A DNA stretch of 64,000 nt from Chloroflexota bacterium (GTDB lineage: Bacteria > Chloroflexota > Anaerolineae > Promineifilales > Promineifilaceae). The notes under the pieces are model-generated. The model made no database searches. It saw nothing but the letters and a program-made list of their open reading frames with translations, and was not told the DNA's origin. The position numbers and the translations under genes were made by a program. Position 1 is the stretch's first letter, and every line of letters begins with the position of its first letter. The stretch lies in assembly GCA_014584575.1 (NCBI GenBank), contig JACTMP010000070.1, positions 62,001 through 126,000 of the forward strand. The letters run 5' to 3'. This document shows positions 26,851-34,759 of this stretch, piece by piece.

Positions 26851-27302
26851 AAAGCGACTCCATGCTTATTGTGTTTTTGTTGGCCGTCATCGGCCTGTTG
26901 CTTGCCAACATGTTGGGCTGGTTACCGCAGCCGGGCGGCGGGCAGCCAACGGCCCTGCCACAGGTGATTGTGGTCACGGCCGCGCCCAACCCCCAATTGG
27001 TGCCGGTGAACACGGTCGTGCCCGGCCTGGCTACGGCCGTATTTGTCGAAGATTGGGCAGGTTCCGCGCCGACGGTCCCTGCGCTCATCGTTGAGCCGCC
27101 AGCCACGTGGACGGCCGTGCCGCCGGCGACCCCTACGCCATTGCCGCCGTCCACCGGGCTGTTGGCGGTAGTAGCCCGGCATGGTGAGACGGCCGTGCAA
27201 CGTTGTACCATGGCCATGGCGGCCGATGAGCTGCTTGACCTGGAGTGTCGAACAATTCAGATTGAATTGCAGGCAATAGGGCAGGGAGGGACACGGCCGT
27301 GA
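26847..27302 (+). CDS. Single-TM protein with Thr/Pro-rich exported region
   Basis: 151 residues. TM at 6-24 (MLIVFLLAVIGLLLANMLG) after a short positive N-terminus, then a Pro/Thr/Val-rich extracytoplasmic region with several TAV tripeptides (encoded by ACGGCCGT) and a small C-terminal domain with two Cys (RCTM, LECRT). The start overlaps the previous stop. Same style as the 24186 protein but without a cytoplasmic domain. Unknown function. Confidence 0.55.
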   Translation: MKSDSMLIVFLLAVIGLLLANMLGWLPQPGGGQPTALPQVIVVTAAPNPQLVPVNTVVPGLATAVFVEDWAGSAPTVPALIVEPPATWTAVPPATPTPLPPSTGLLAVVARHGETAVQRCTMAMAADELLDLECRTIQIELQAIGQGGTRP

Positions 27303-27517
27303 CCATCGAAATTGAAAAATTGAGCCTGTTTGCTATCGGGATCATGGTGCTGCTCGTAGGGGTCATTATCGGGATGTTGGCCACAGACGACAATCCAGGG
27401 GTGTTTGTTGATCCCCTGCGTCGCCCTAAGCCCAGAATACCGACCAAGGTGCTCATGTGGGCGGCCGTTGCCCTTTCGGCGCTGACAACACTAATAGCCA
27501 TGTACGGAGGAGGGTGA
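27299..27517 (+). CDS. Two-TM small membrane protein
   Basis: 72 residues, GTG start overlapping the previous stop. TM1 (about 9-28, LFAIGIMVLLVGVIIGMLA) and TM2 (about 50-68, VLMWAAVALSALTTLIAM) are linked by a basic, Pro-rich loop (RRPKPRIPTK). Holin-sized, but its early-operon place argues against a lysis role. Confidence 0.55.
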   Translation: MTIEIEKLSLFAIGIMVLLVGVIIGMLATDDNPGVFVDPLRRPKPRIPTKVLMWAAVALSALTTLIAMYGGG

Positions 27518-27518
27518 C

Positions 27519-27629
27519 ATGCCACACGGCCCAGAACTAGACCCAGGCGAAGCGTTCAACGTTGGTTGTGCCTTCGCCCTTGTTTGGATTGTTGTGATCG
27601 TCGGCCTGTTTGCGCTGTTTGCGCGGTAG
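27519..27629 (+). CDS. 36-residue membrane peptide
   Basis: Starts MPHGPELDPGEAFNVG, 1 bp after the previous stop with GGAGGAGGG upstream, and continues into one hydrophobic helix (CAFALVWIVVIVGLFALFAR). Strong Shine-Dalgarno and tight spacing support translation. Confidence 0.5.
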   Translation: MPHGPELDPGEAFNVGCAFALVWIVVIVGLFALFAR

Positions 27630-27682
27630 GCTATGTGGCGGCCGTGCCTGCCAGGGTGTGGGCGTGGCCGAGGAGAACGAAT

Positions 27683-27892
27683 ATGGCCAAAAAGAAAGCA
27701 CAAATAATTAACCACCGCCTGGCGACTGTGAGGTCGCGCGGGATTCAGATTCCGGGGTTTTGTTTTTACGTTACCACGGCGCCGGGGTTGCTACCGCGCT
27801 TCACATTCAAACTGCTGTTTTTGAGTGTGGGTACCGGCGCCTGGAATGGCCGCCTCTACCTGAAGCTGTTTGGAGTAGTCATCAGAAGATGA
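27683..27892 (+). CDS. Basic hypothetical protein, 69 aa
   Basis: Start at MAKKKAQIINHRL, after GAGGAGAACGA. Lys/Arg-rich N-terminus, then alternating hydrophobic/aromatic strands (GFCFYVTTAPGLLPRFTFKLLFLSVG). No family recognised. Its stop overlaps the next ATG. Confidence 0.5.
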   Translation: MAKKKAQIINHRLATVRSRGIQIPGFCFYVTTAPGLLPRFTFKLLFLSVGTGAWNGRLYLKLFGVVIRR

Positions 27893-28182
27893 ATGCCTTC
27901 GACACGGCCGTGAAGCAGAAGAGCGAGGTGGGCCAATTCGAGAAACAACTGGCCGCCTGCCGGCGCAAGAAACGTTATCCCCGCCACACGGCGCAGCGGG
28001 AAGCCAGACGCCTGTCCAGGCAAACCGGCATAACCTTTGCGACGTATGAGTGCCCGGTATGTTTCTGGCACCATCTAACCACAGGTGAATACGTAGAAGA
28101 GCAGCTTCTTGAGAATGAATCAACTTGTAACGGCCGTGTCTCCGCACCGGCAGTCACGGCCGTCCGGAGGCAGTCATGTTGA
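27889..28182 (+). CDS. Small protein with CxxC-HH zinc-finger-like motif
   Basis: 97 residues, ATG overlapping the previous TGA. A basic central helix (CRRKKRYPRHTAQREARRL) precedes YECPVCFWHHLTTGE, a pattern typical of small phage zinc fingers (C-x2-C-x2-HH). It likely binds nucleic acid. Confidence 0.55.
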   Translation: MNAFDTAVKQKSEVGQFEKQLAACRRKKRYPRHTAQREARRLSRQTGITFATYECPVCFWHHLTTGEYVEEQLLENESTCNGRVSAPAVTAVRRQSC

Positions 28183-28424
28183 CAGACATCAACCCTTGTT
28201 ATGCCCTCGCCATCAAGGGCGATTACCCATTTGATGACGGGGAAAGTTTTCTTCAGGTTCAGTTTTGGTGCGAGACCGAAGAGCTTTGTTACCCGGAGCG
28301 TTGGCTGGCGGTGCCCAAATCTCGCGCCAGTCGCTTCACCAAAGAGGCCATCAACGAACGGCTGCTCAACAAGCCAGAGTATGTACCAGATTGGGATGGC
28401 GGCCAATTGAGGCTGTCTATTTAG
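28176..28424 (+). CDS. Hypothetical early protein, 82 aa
   Basis: Overlaps the previous gene by 7 bp. Acidic and Trp-rich (FLQVQFWCETEELCYPERWLAVP). No family recognised. Followed by a hairpin and the next Shine-Dalgarno. Confidence 0.5.
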   Translation: MLTDINPCYALAIKGDYPFDDGESFLQVQFWCETEELCYPERWLAVPKSRASRFTKEAINERLLNKPEYVPDWDGGQLRLSI

Positions 28425-28432
28425 TCATTACA

Positions 28433-28461
28433 CGGCCGTTGCTGCCCATGAGCAACGGCCG
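28433..28461. promoter_or_regulatory. 11-bp hairpin just before a ribosome-binding site
   Basis: CGGCCGTTGCT pairs with AGCAACGGCCG around a 7-nt loop; GAAGGAG follows immediately, 14 bp before the ATG at 28475. It can act as an attenuator or mRNA-stability element. Its arms contain the ACGGCCGT-type palindrome. Confidence 0.5.
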
Positions 28462-28474
28462 AAGGAGAAAAATC

Positions 28475-28897
28475 ATGGATTGGAAACACGTTGTTTTAGA
28501 ACCGTTTGAAGACGATCCAGACAGTGAAGCACTTGAGTATGACCGGCTAGAAGCTGGATTGTTCGCCATTGACATTCTGTACCTGGAGGACGGCAAATTC
28601 TTCGTAGAACAAAACGATGGCAACGAAGAAACCATCGGCTACGCGGACACGCTGGAGGAGGCCAGGCAACTGGCGCGGCGCTGGCTGGTAGACCGGGCGG
28701 CCGATTTGTTGGACGCGGCCGGGGCTGAGGGTGTATGGCACTTGCGTGGGGTCAAAGGGGCAGCGCTGTATTACCTGACCGACGATAAGGATGATGCGCC
28801 CCCGCAGAGACTCAGCCTGGCGTCGCCGCTGGAAATGGTACTCATTGCCCGATTCGCCACCGGCGATGGCCGTGAACCCGGCATCGAGTGCCTGTAG
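28475..28897 (+). CDS. Acidic hypothetical protein, 140 aa
   Basis: Start at MDWKHVVLEPFEDD, 8 bp after GGAG. Very acidic, alpha/beta pattern (LFAIDILYLEDGKFFVEQNDGNEETIGYADTLEEARQLARRWL). Such acidic small proteins in early phage operons are sometimes DNA mimics or inhibitors, but there is no specific evidence. Confidence 0.55.
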   Translation: MDWKHVVLEPFEDDPDSEALEYDRLEAGLFAIDILYLEDGKFFVEQNDGNEETIGYADTLEEARQLARRWLVDRAADLLDAAGAEGVWHLRGVKGAALYYLTDDKDDAPPQRLSLASPLEMVLIARFATGDGREPGIECL

Positions 28898-28909
28898 GGG
28901 AGGGGTGAA

Positions 28910-29380
28910 ATGGCAGCCAGTCCCAAACCAAACAAGGCCATCAGCATGGCCATTGGTGAACTGCTGATCAAGCAGGGTGGGCAGGCAACGGCCGATGGCC
29001 TGGCCCTGCACTACACGCCCGCCCTCAATAGTGACGCCGACCATGTCTTATTGGTCGGCCGCAGCGATGGGAAGGAACCGACCCGGCCGCAGGAAGAGCG
29101 GGCGTTGGCCTCACTACTGTTGGCGCTGCGCAACGTCAGTCGTGGTGGCGGCCACGTGGTCACGGTGTATCCCACCAGGGATGGGTACCGGTCAACAGTG
29201 AGCGGCCGTCTGTGCGCCGTTTACCGCTGGCAGAGCGTCAGCCCGGCGCACCTGTTTGCGTCAGAGCCACTCAAGCACCATGTTGCCCACAGTTGGCTGG
29301 CGGCCGTAGATGACCTGGCCGCGCATGACCAGGCGTTTAGTGACCCGGCCGAGAAGATGCGCCAACTTGGCCTGTTGTAG
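28910..29380 (+). CDS. Hypothetical early protein, 156 aa
   Basis: Alpha/beta composition with a glycine loop in RNVSRGGGHVVTVYPTRDGY and a C-terminal helical part (HHVAHSWLAAVDDLAAHDQAF). AGGGGAGGGG precedes the ATG. Not recognised. Confidence 0.5.
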   Translation: MAASPKPNKAISMAIGELLIKQGGQATADGLALHYTPALNSDADHVLLVGRSDGKEPTRPQEERALASLLLALRNVSRGGGHVVTVYPTRDGYRSTVSGRLCAVYRWQSVSPAHLFASEPLKHHVAHSWLAAVDDLAAHDQAFSDPAEKMRQLGLL

Positions 29381-29389
29381 GAGACCAGA

Positions 29390-29626
29390 ATGGATCAACC
29401 AGAATTTAATCAATACATTGTGCCCATCAACTTAGACGCCATTGAGTTTTGGCAGTGGTCGGCCGAGGGTGAAGAGAAACCGAGCCAGCTTCACGTACTT
29501 CTCTCCGCGCCGGATGCAGACGTGACCTTTGTCCTCAGGTTCAAGGGACCGGGCACGCTCGATGAAATCATTGGGCAGCTAAAGCAACACCGGCGTGAAA
29601 TCTGGGGCAAGGAGAAACGGCCGTGA
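29390..29626 (+). CDS. Hypothetical early protein, 78 aa
   Basis: Small mixed protein (YIVPINLDAIEFWQWSAEGEE, then a strand VTFVLRFKGPGTLDEIIGQL and a basic tail). Preceded by GGAG; the stop overlaps the next GTG. The central strand-helix could be a small dimerisation fold. Not recognised. Confidence 0.5.
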   Translation: MDQPEFNQYIVPINLDAIEFWQWSAEGEEKPSQLHVLLSAPDADVTFVLRFKGPGTLDEIIGQLKQHRREIWGKEKRP

Positions 29627-30111
29627 ACACACCAAACATCTTGCAAGAATTTGAGCCAGACACCATGCTGATCATCGAAATCCACACCCGTGGCACAGTC
29701 AAGATTGGCTATCGCTTCCAGGGGCGCGAGTGGTTCCCAGGGGGAGGAAACGCGCACTCCTTTGGTTGGGAGATAGAGAGATGTTACAACGAGTATTCTC
29801 GCCGTGAGAAATCTGCCCTGGACAAAATAGGCCGGGAGCAGGCCAAAACGCTGGATGTGCGAGAATTGAGCCGCATCATCAGCGGCCGTTGGCGGGATAG
29901 CCCCTTTGCCAAAAAAGAGTACCCACGCATCACAGAAACCATTGCCCTGAACGAGATGCACCGCCGCCTGCGAGAGGGCCAACCCCGGCGGGTGGAAGGC
30001 CCGGCGATGATAGCCTTCTTGAAAGGCAAGGCAATCATGCACAGGCAGCTTCATCCAGGCGAAATCTACGAGGGGGTTTGTCTGCCCTATGATGTGGGGA
30101 TTTACGACTAA
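29623..30111 (+). CDS. Hypothetical early protein, 162 aa
   Basis: GTG start overlapping the previous stop. Contains KIGYRFQGREWFPGGGNAHSFGW near the N-terminus, a helix-rich middle with REQAKTLDVRELSRIISGRW, and a basic C-terminal half. No family recognised. Its stop shares a base with the next ATG. Confidence 0.5.
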   Translation: MNTPNILQEFEPDTMLIIEIHTRGTVKIGYRFQGREWFPGGGNAHSFGWEIERCYNEYSRREKSALDKIGREQAKTLDVRELSRIISGRWRDSPFAKKEYPRITETIALNEMHRRLREGQPRRVEGPAMIAFLKGKAIMHRQLHPGEIYEGVCLPYDVGIYD

Positions 30112-30302
30112 TGGAAGAAGAAATTTACCTTTGTGCGGATTGTGGTGACGAGATGGAAGAGGGCGACCTGATCGTTTGTTCGTGTGGTGACCCGGTTTGT
30201 GAGGTTTGTTACTACGAACATGGCCATATTAACCACGACACCAACCCAGACAACCGCTGGTTCAAAGAACTACTGGATGGCGACGGCCGCAGCGACCGAT
30301 AA
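30111..30302 (+). CDS. Small zinc-finger protein
   Basis: 63 residues. Cys pattern CADCGDE...CSCGDPVCEVC followed by HGHINHD gives two metal-binding clusters of RING/treble-clef type. Strongly acidic otherwise. Start overlaps the previous stop by one base. Confidence 0.6.
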   Translation: MEEEIYLCADCGDEMEEGDLIVCSCGDPVCEVCYYEHGHINHDTNPDNRWFKELLDGDGRSDR

Positions 30303-30372
30303 CCGTACACCCATATCCGCAATTTTTACACGCAACAAAGAACAAGAGACGGACAGTCACAAAGAGATATAC

Positions 30373-30981
30373 ATGAAAACAGACACAGACCTGCACTATC
30401 CCAATGAGGTCTTCGACGATCACCTGGAGATGGCTATCGAGTTTGCAATCACTTGGCTGAAAGATGGCGATTGTCAGGATTTGATGCCCCACTTGGTGGC
30501 CGTCACGCTGGATGAGCAGAGCCGGCCACATCTTACATTGATGGCTCTGGCCGTGGATTTCAATGCCCAAACCAAATATGGCACTCTCTTTGGTCTGGGC
30601 GCGGACTTTGCCAGCAAGCTGGCGAATGGCGAGCGCCTGGCGGCCGTATTTGGCATTTCTGAGGCGTGGTTGGTGATTGCTCAGCCCGGCCAGGAAAAGC
30701 CAACCGGCGATTTTTCCAAACACCCAGACCGGCAAGAAATCATCTCCGTGGCTGGCGCGACGTGTGAGATGGTGACGAGACTGAACGGCGCCCGAATTGA
30801 CATCGGCCGCAATGCCCAGGGCGGAATGGTAGCCGGAGAAGTGACCAGGGTATCGGCCGGAGACATGGACAGGCGGATAGGGCACAACAACTTGCTGTTA
30901 GCGTTCATCATCGGCTACAAAGCATATCAGGACGGCCGCGCTCAATCGCCTTTTGGTGACAGCGAGCAGGCACGGCCGTGA
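30373..30981 (+). CDS. Last early-operon gene, hypothetical, 202 aa
   Basis: Begins MKTDTDLHYPNEVFDDH with AAAGAG upstream. An alpha/beta protein with PHLVAVTLDEQSRPHLTLMALAVDFN and LAAVFGISEAWLVIA strands. No family recognised. It ends just before the hairpin that separates early and late transcription. Confidence 0.55.
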   Translation: MKTDTDLHYPNEVFDDHLEMAIEFAITWLKDGDCQDLMPHLVAVTLDEQSRPHLTLMALAVDFNAQTKYGTLFGLGADFASKLANGERLAAVFGISEAWLVIAQPGQEKPTGDFSKHPDRQEIISVAGATCEMVTRLNGARIDIGRNAQGGMVAGEVTRVSAGDMDRRIGHNNLLLAFIIGYKAYQDGRAQSPFGDSEQARP

Positions 30982-30993
30982 TCGTTTCGGCCA

Positions 30994-31029
30994 TTGGTTG
31001 TCACCAATTTCACTATTGGTGACAACCAA
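30994..31029. terminator. 15-bp perfect hairpin between convergent early and late operons
   Basis: TTGGTTGTCACCAAT and ATTGGTGACAACCAA pair around a 6-nt loop. It lies after the stop of the last rightward gene and beyond the end of the leftward late operon, so it can terminate both. Its GGTGACA core matches the repeat family at 59.8-61.6 kb. Confidence 0.75.
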
Positions 31030-31063
31030 CAGCTTCCTGAACAACGGCCGTGTCACCAACCAC

Positions 31064-31396
31064 TCAGGGCACGGCCGTCCCTTCCCGTTCGCACTTGACC
31101 CGGAAATGCACGGCCGGGCTGTTTGCCCCGGCCGACGTGAGCAAAATGACGTGGTAGATGTGGTGCAGTTCCAGGTTATACAGCAGCGGCGTCTGATAGC
31201 TGGCGCCGCTGCCGCTGCTGCTGCCAGTGATTGTTGCCGCCGTTACGTCCTCGATGGCCGACGGCCGTGTCACATCCTTTACCACAACGGCCGTAACAGT
31301 TGCATCCTCGGCCAGCCGGGATAGATCAACCGGGTACGCTACCCGCACATTATCACCCGGCGCCTGCACCGTTTCCCCCAAAAACAGATCATTCAT
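31064..31396 (-). CDS. Hypothetical late protein, possible fibre accessory, 110 aa
   Basis: Beta-rich with Val/Thr strands (VRVAYPVDLSRLAEDATVTAVVV and IYHVILLTSAGANSPAVHFRV), like small Ig-like virion proteins. Last gene of the late operon; overlaps the LysM gene by 8 bp. Assignment to a structural role is positional. Confidence 0.5.
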   Translation of the reverse strand: MNDLFLGETVQAPGDNVRVAYPVDLSRLAEDATVTAVVVKDVTRPSAIEDVTAATITGSSSGSGASYQTPLLYNLELHHIYHVILLTSAGANSPAVHFRVKCEREGTAVP

Positions 31397-31880
31397 TTGC
31401 CCACGCCTCCGGTGCCCACGCCTCCGGTGCGCACACCTCCGGCAGCGCCAATACCCAACCGGTGAAGATCAGGTTGCAGTCGCGGATCAACGGCCGATTA
31501 GCGGCGCAAATCCGCAAATTGTGACGGCCGTTGCCGTAGTACATCTCGGCGATCAGCCACAGGTGCTGGCCGCGCTGCACCGTGTGTGTCGTGGGGCAGG
31601 GGTACGGTATCGCGGTCGGTGAGGCCGTAGGGGCCATGGTGGGCACGGCCGTTATTGTGGTTGTAGGTAATACGGCCGTTGCTGAAGGTGTTGGTGTGAG
31701 AGACTCGGCCGTAGGTGTGGCCGTAGGTGTGGCTGTTAGCGTGGGCGCGGCCGTCATCGGCATGGTGGATGTGGGTGTAGGCGCTGGCGCGGGCTGCGGC
31801 CGCCCGGCCAGGCACAAAACACAAAGGAGTACCAGCCCCAGACAGATGGCCACCGCCAAAAGACGTGTGAATTGACGCAT
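31389..31880 (-). CDS. LysM-domain lipoprotein with Thr/Pro stalk
   Basis: 163 residues. The signal helix (LLAVAICLGLVLLCVLCLAG) is followed by an APTPTSTMP-type stalk (to about 110) and a LysM domain (HTVQRGQHLWLIAEMYYGNG, then NLIFTGWVLALP), which binds peptidoglycan glycan strands. The end is a 15-bp tandem repeat in DNA (31398-31442) encoding APEAW units. Encoded at the end of the late operon, it may aid lysis or modify the host envelope during lysogeny. Start chosen at MRQFTRLL. Confidence 0.65.
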   Translation of the reverse strand: MRQFTRLLAVAICLGLVLLCVLCLAGRPQPAPAPTPTSTMPMTAAPTLTATPTATPTAESLTPTPSATAVLPTTTITAVPTMAPTASPTAIPYPCPTTHTVQRGQHLWLIAEMYYGNGRHNLRICAANRPLIRDCNLIFTGWVLALPEVCAPEAWAPEAWANE

Positions 31881-31894
31881 GATGATTTTGCTCC

Positions 31895-32338
31895 CTAGCT
31901 CACCAGCAAAATGCCGTTGGCGTGCCATTGCAGCGTGTAGTCGCCGCCGTTGGTGGCCGTGCTGCCCAACTCAATGTAACAGATAAGCGGGTCGGCCGGC
32001 GATGTGGGTGTATCGTTCCACACAACGGCGTGTGACGGTGTGGCCGGTGACAGTGGCCCTAGAGAAGACCAGGTGAGGTCGTTGGCGTCAAAAGAGGCCC
32101 GGTCATTGGTGTTGTCCTGGGCCACCGCTTTGCCGGCCAACGCCTGCCCCCCGGCAGTGTAGCCACTGCCGCTGCCATACTCTGTGCTGCTCACATCCGC
32201 CCACACCTGGTGGCTGTCAATATTGGGCGTGTAACCCGTGTGCAGCGTGACCTTGATGGTGTCATTCACCAGGTCATGCACCTTCTTCAGGATTTGCTCC
32301 TTAAAGTCGTTGTAAACTGTAATATCCCCCTGAGCCAT
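31895..32338 (-). CDS. Phage structural/fibre-associated protein, 147 aa
   Basis: Begins MAQGDITVYNDFKEQILKKVHDLVNDTIKVTLHTGYTPN, a pattern seen in many phage-encoded virion proteins with a helical N-terminus and a beta C-terminus (LSPATPSHAVVWNDTPTSPADPLICYIELGST). Role within the virion not known. Confidence 0.6.
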   Translation of the reverse strand: MAQGDITVYNDFKEQILKKVHDLVNDTIKVTLHTGYTPNIDSHQVWADVSSTEYGSGSGYTAGGQALAGKAVAQDNTNDRASFDANDLTWSSLGPLSPATPSHAVVWNDTPTSPADPLICYIELGSTATNGGDYTLQWHANGILLVS

Positions 32339-32341
32339 CTT

Positions 32342-32566
32342 TCACCTTCCTTCAGCCACACCCATCCGGCCTGGCTGACATTCAATAACTGTTTGTTTGC
32401 CTTCGTTGGCCGCCCGCATCCGGACAGCTAACTCTTCTCGTTGAGCGCGGTAGTGGGCCAGTGCCTCTGGCGCACGTGGATCCTCGCAGGTTTCCAGATA
32501 GGCGATTACCGCGTCGGCCAGTTGCAGCCGTCCCATATCGTCCAACACAATAATGGTTTCGCTCAT
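32342..32566 (-). CDS. Small helical late protein, 74 aa
   Basis: Helical, with MGRLQLADAVIAYLETCEDPRAPEALAHYRAQREELAVRMR. Stop and start overlap its neighbours, which supports translation. Not recognised. Confidence 0.5.
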   Translation of the reverse strand: MSETIIVLDDMGRLQLADAVIAYLETCEDPRAPEALAHYRAQREELAVRMRAANEGKQTVIECQPGRMGVAEGR

Positions 32567-32847
32567 CTATCACTCCTTGGCGCCAGTTTGCGGGCCACTG
32601 CTCCCACAAACGGCCGCCCAAATTGTTCATTGCCCAATCTCAGCAGTAGTCGCAGCAGATTCGCACCCTCACCCGGCCGCATTTGTGGTTGAGGCAATGT
32701 CCAGACATCGGCCGCCAGCTGCGCCAATTCGTCGGCCGACAGCCCGGCCGTGTCACGGGCGGCCCGGCCGACGGCCAAAACGGTTCGCACTGCTCCGAAT
32801 TTTTCGCCCTGGTGCTTAAGGCGCAGGATTTGCACTGTCTGATTCAT
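32563..32847 (-). CDS. Small late protein, 94 aa
   Basis: Start at MNQTVQILRLKHQGE; helical (ARDTAGLSADELAQLAADVW). Overlaps the holin-like gene by 32 bp and the next gene by 4 bp. Not recognised. Confidence 0.45.
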   Translation of the reverse strand: MNQTVQILRLKHQGEKFGAVRTVLAVGRAARDTAGLSADELAQLAADVWTLPQPQMRPGEGANLLRLLLRLGNEQFGRPFVGAVARKLAPRSDR

Positions 32848-33115
32848 TTTGCGCTCCGCCCGTCTCCAGGGCGATTTTTGAGGCATCCAGCGTCACGCGC
32901 CCGCCCCGAAAACTCTCTACCACATCCACGCTACTTTGCCCGATCAGGTACAGGCTGAACAACTGTGTCAGCAGATTAGCCAGGCTCTTCCAAACCTCAT
33001 CCGGCACCGTGGGCATTAGGATGGGCAGGGCGGTCATCACAAAGGTGATAACGGCCGCGCCAAACGCGGCCATGCTCGCTTTTTTGGAAGCAAATACGGG
33101 TGGTTGAATTCTCAT
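32816..33115 (-). CDS. Holin-like membrane protein, 99 aa
   Basis: Start at MRIQPPVFASKKAS. Hydrophobic segments AAFGAAVITFVMTALPILMP and a second weaker one (LANLLTQLFSLYLIGQSS), then a charged tail. Size, late position and two membrane segments fit a holin, but no endolysin is recognisable nearby, so the call is provisional. Confidence 0.45.
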   Translation of the reverse strand: MRIQPPVFASKKASMAAFGAAVITFVMTALPILMPTVPDEVWKSLANLLTQLFSLYLIGQSSVDVVESFRGGRVTLDASKIALETGGAQNESDSANPAP

Positions 33116-33131
33116 GTGTGGCTCCTTGTTT

Positions 33132-33169
33132 GGTGACACGGCCGCGACCATCGGCGCGGCCGTGTCGCC
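33132..33169. terminator. Hairpin between two late membrane-protein genes
   Basis: GACACGGCCGCG and CGCGGCCGTGTC pair over 12 bp (extendable by three outer pairs) around an 8-nt loop, just after the stop of the 129-aa gene. Built from the ACGGCC/GGCCGT palindrome. Confidence 0.6.
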
Positions 33170-33170
33170 A

Positions 33171-33560
33171 TTAGTGCTTTTTCAAATAGTCCGTCATCCA
33201 CATGTCGAGTTCGGCCGGTGGCGTCCACTCCGGGTTGATCTCCGCACGCATGAGCTGGTTGGAGAGAGCCTGCAAGCCAATCACGCAGAGGGAAAGCAGG
33301 CGCTCAAAAAGCTGTGCCTGCTGCCGTTGCGCATGATTTTCCGCCTCCAGCTTCAGGATGCGCTGATGGTCGGCCTCTCGCTCCATCTCTAGCTGGCTCA
33401 GCCGGGCAGAGAGCATCTGCACTGTCTCTGTCAGCGTCTTGTGTGTGCTGGCTCGCGCCTGTGGCCTGTTGAAGAGGTAGGCAATCGCGCCGCCTACGGC
33501 CGATACGACCCCCAAACCAATGGTGATTACTGTAAAAAATTGCTCCGTTGTTAGCTGCAT
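33171..33560 (-). CDS. N-terminal TM plus coiled-coil protein, 129 aa
   Basis: TM at about 9-30 (VITIGLGVVSAVGGAIAYLF), then a long charged heptad-like helix (TETVQMLSARLSQLEMEREADHQRILKLEAEN; about 42-85) and a polar end. Resembles phage inner-membrane lysis accessory or i-spanin-like proteins in topology. No sequence-level match claimed. Confidence 0.5.
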   Translation of the reverse strand: MQLTTEQFFTVITIGLGVVSAVGGAIAYLFNRPQARASTHKTLTETVQMLSARLSQLEMEREADHQRILKLEAENHAQRQQAQLFERLLSLCVIGLQALSNQLMRAEINPEWTPPAELDMWMTDYLKKH

Positions 33561-33576
33561 GGTCTAGCTCCCTTTG

Positions 33577-34758
33577 TCAGATTACGGTAAATGACACGAT
33601 GCCCTCGCTATCAAAGGTCATCACGCCCTGCGCAAAAAAGCGGGCGATCTCTTCGGCCGCAAACGGCCGCCCCAGGGACACAAACGCCGCCTCGCCAATG
33701 CTTTCCAGCGACATCCCGGTTAGGCTCAGTACACCGGCCGCCACCGCCACTGCCACCGCGCCGGGCAGCAGCGCGGCCGTCTGCCCGGAAATCGCCAGCT
33801 CACCTGCGGCCGCCTGGATACTCACAGTGCCGGGCAATACAGCGGCCGTTTGCCCGGCCAACGCCAATTCTGCGACCGCCAGCCCCAGGCTGATGCTCCC
33901 CGGCAACACCACGGCCGTTTGCCCGGCTAACGCCAATTCTGCGACCGCCAGCCCCAGGCTGATGCTCCCCGGCAACACCACGGCCGTTTGCCCGGCTAAA
34001 TTAAGCAGGCCAGACACGGCCGTAACGGTCGCGCCACCTGGGGCAACCACGGCCGTCTGCCCGGCTAAATTAAGCAGACCGGGCGTTGCCTGAATCAACG
34101 AGCCACCGCCCGCCTCGGCCGCCTTCTTGAACGTGGCAATTGCCCCGTACATTTCGTCGCCGGTATCGGTGGTGCTGAACGTAGTCGAATATGTGCCGGT
34201 GGCTGCCACCACCAGCTTTGCCAATATCGCCGCCGCCCGGCCGCTATTTGTAAAGTTTGCTTCTTCCTCGGTGAACCCATTGGTATAGGCACGTCCGGCA
34301 TCCACATTGTTGGCGGCATCGGCAGCGAAGAAGGCGACCAACAATTCGTCAGCCTGTGTTGTTGTGCCCGTTGTGCCACTTGCCTGACTGGTGACGGGTG
34401 TGGAGATGTTGTCTTCATTTTCCGCCGTCTGGTCGAGGGGTGAATCGGCAAACGGCCCTTCAAATTCGCACAATGCGCCGCGCAACGTGCTCGATATATT
34501 GCTAAGTGTGACTGTTACCGATGTCTCCCCCCCCGTTGCGATTTTATAGTACCAGATACCCGACATATTACCTGAACCGTCGGGGACTTGTGTGAGCAGC
34601 GTCCAGTCAGCAGGGGCAGTCCCCCAGGTCTGGGAGGCGCTGCTCCCTACGGCGACGATCAGTAAGTTGCCCTCAGTGGCTGCCGAAAAATTGACAGTAA
34701 TAGAGGTAACTCCTGACGTGTTGGTGCTGGCTGATTGGATCTTATCCCCGAAGGCCAT
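33577..34758 (-). CDS. Virion protein with tandem 23-residue repeats
   Basis: 393 residues. An N-terminal beta domain (ITVNFSAATEGNLLIVAVGSSASQTWG ... VTLSNISSTLRGALCEFEG) is similar to a widespread phage structural domain. Residues about 230-340 contain five or six units of the form LAGQTAVVLPGSISLGLAVAEL; two adjacent copies are identical for 69 bp in DNA. Such repeats are rod or linker segments in tail fibres. The sequence repeat suggests recent expansion. Confidence 0.65.
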   Translation of the reverse strand: MAFGDKIQSASTNTSGVTSITVNFSAATEGNLLIVAVGSSASQTWGTAPADWTLLTQVPDGSGNMSGIWYYKIATGGETSVTVTLSNISSTLRGALCEFEGPFADSPLDQTAENEDNISTPVTSQASGTTGTTTQADELLVAFFAADAANNVDAGRAYTNGFTEEEANFTNSGRAAAILAKLVVAATGTYSTTFSTTDTGDEMYGAIATFKKAAEAGGGSLIQATPGLLNLAGQTAVVAPGGATVTAVSGLLNLAGQTAVVLPGSISLGLAVAELALAGQTAVVLPGSISLGLAVAELALAGQTAAVLPGTVSIQAAAGELAISGQTAALLPGAVAVAVAAGVLSLTGMSLESIGEAAFVSLGRPFAAEEIARFFAQGVMTFDSEGIVSFTVI

Positions 34759-34759
34759 G

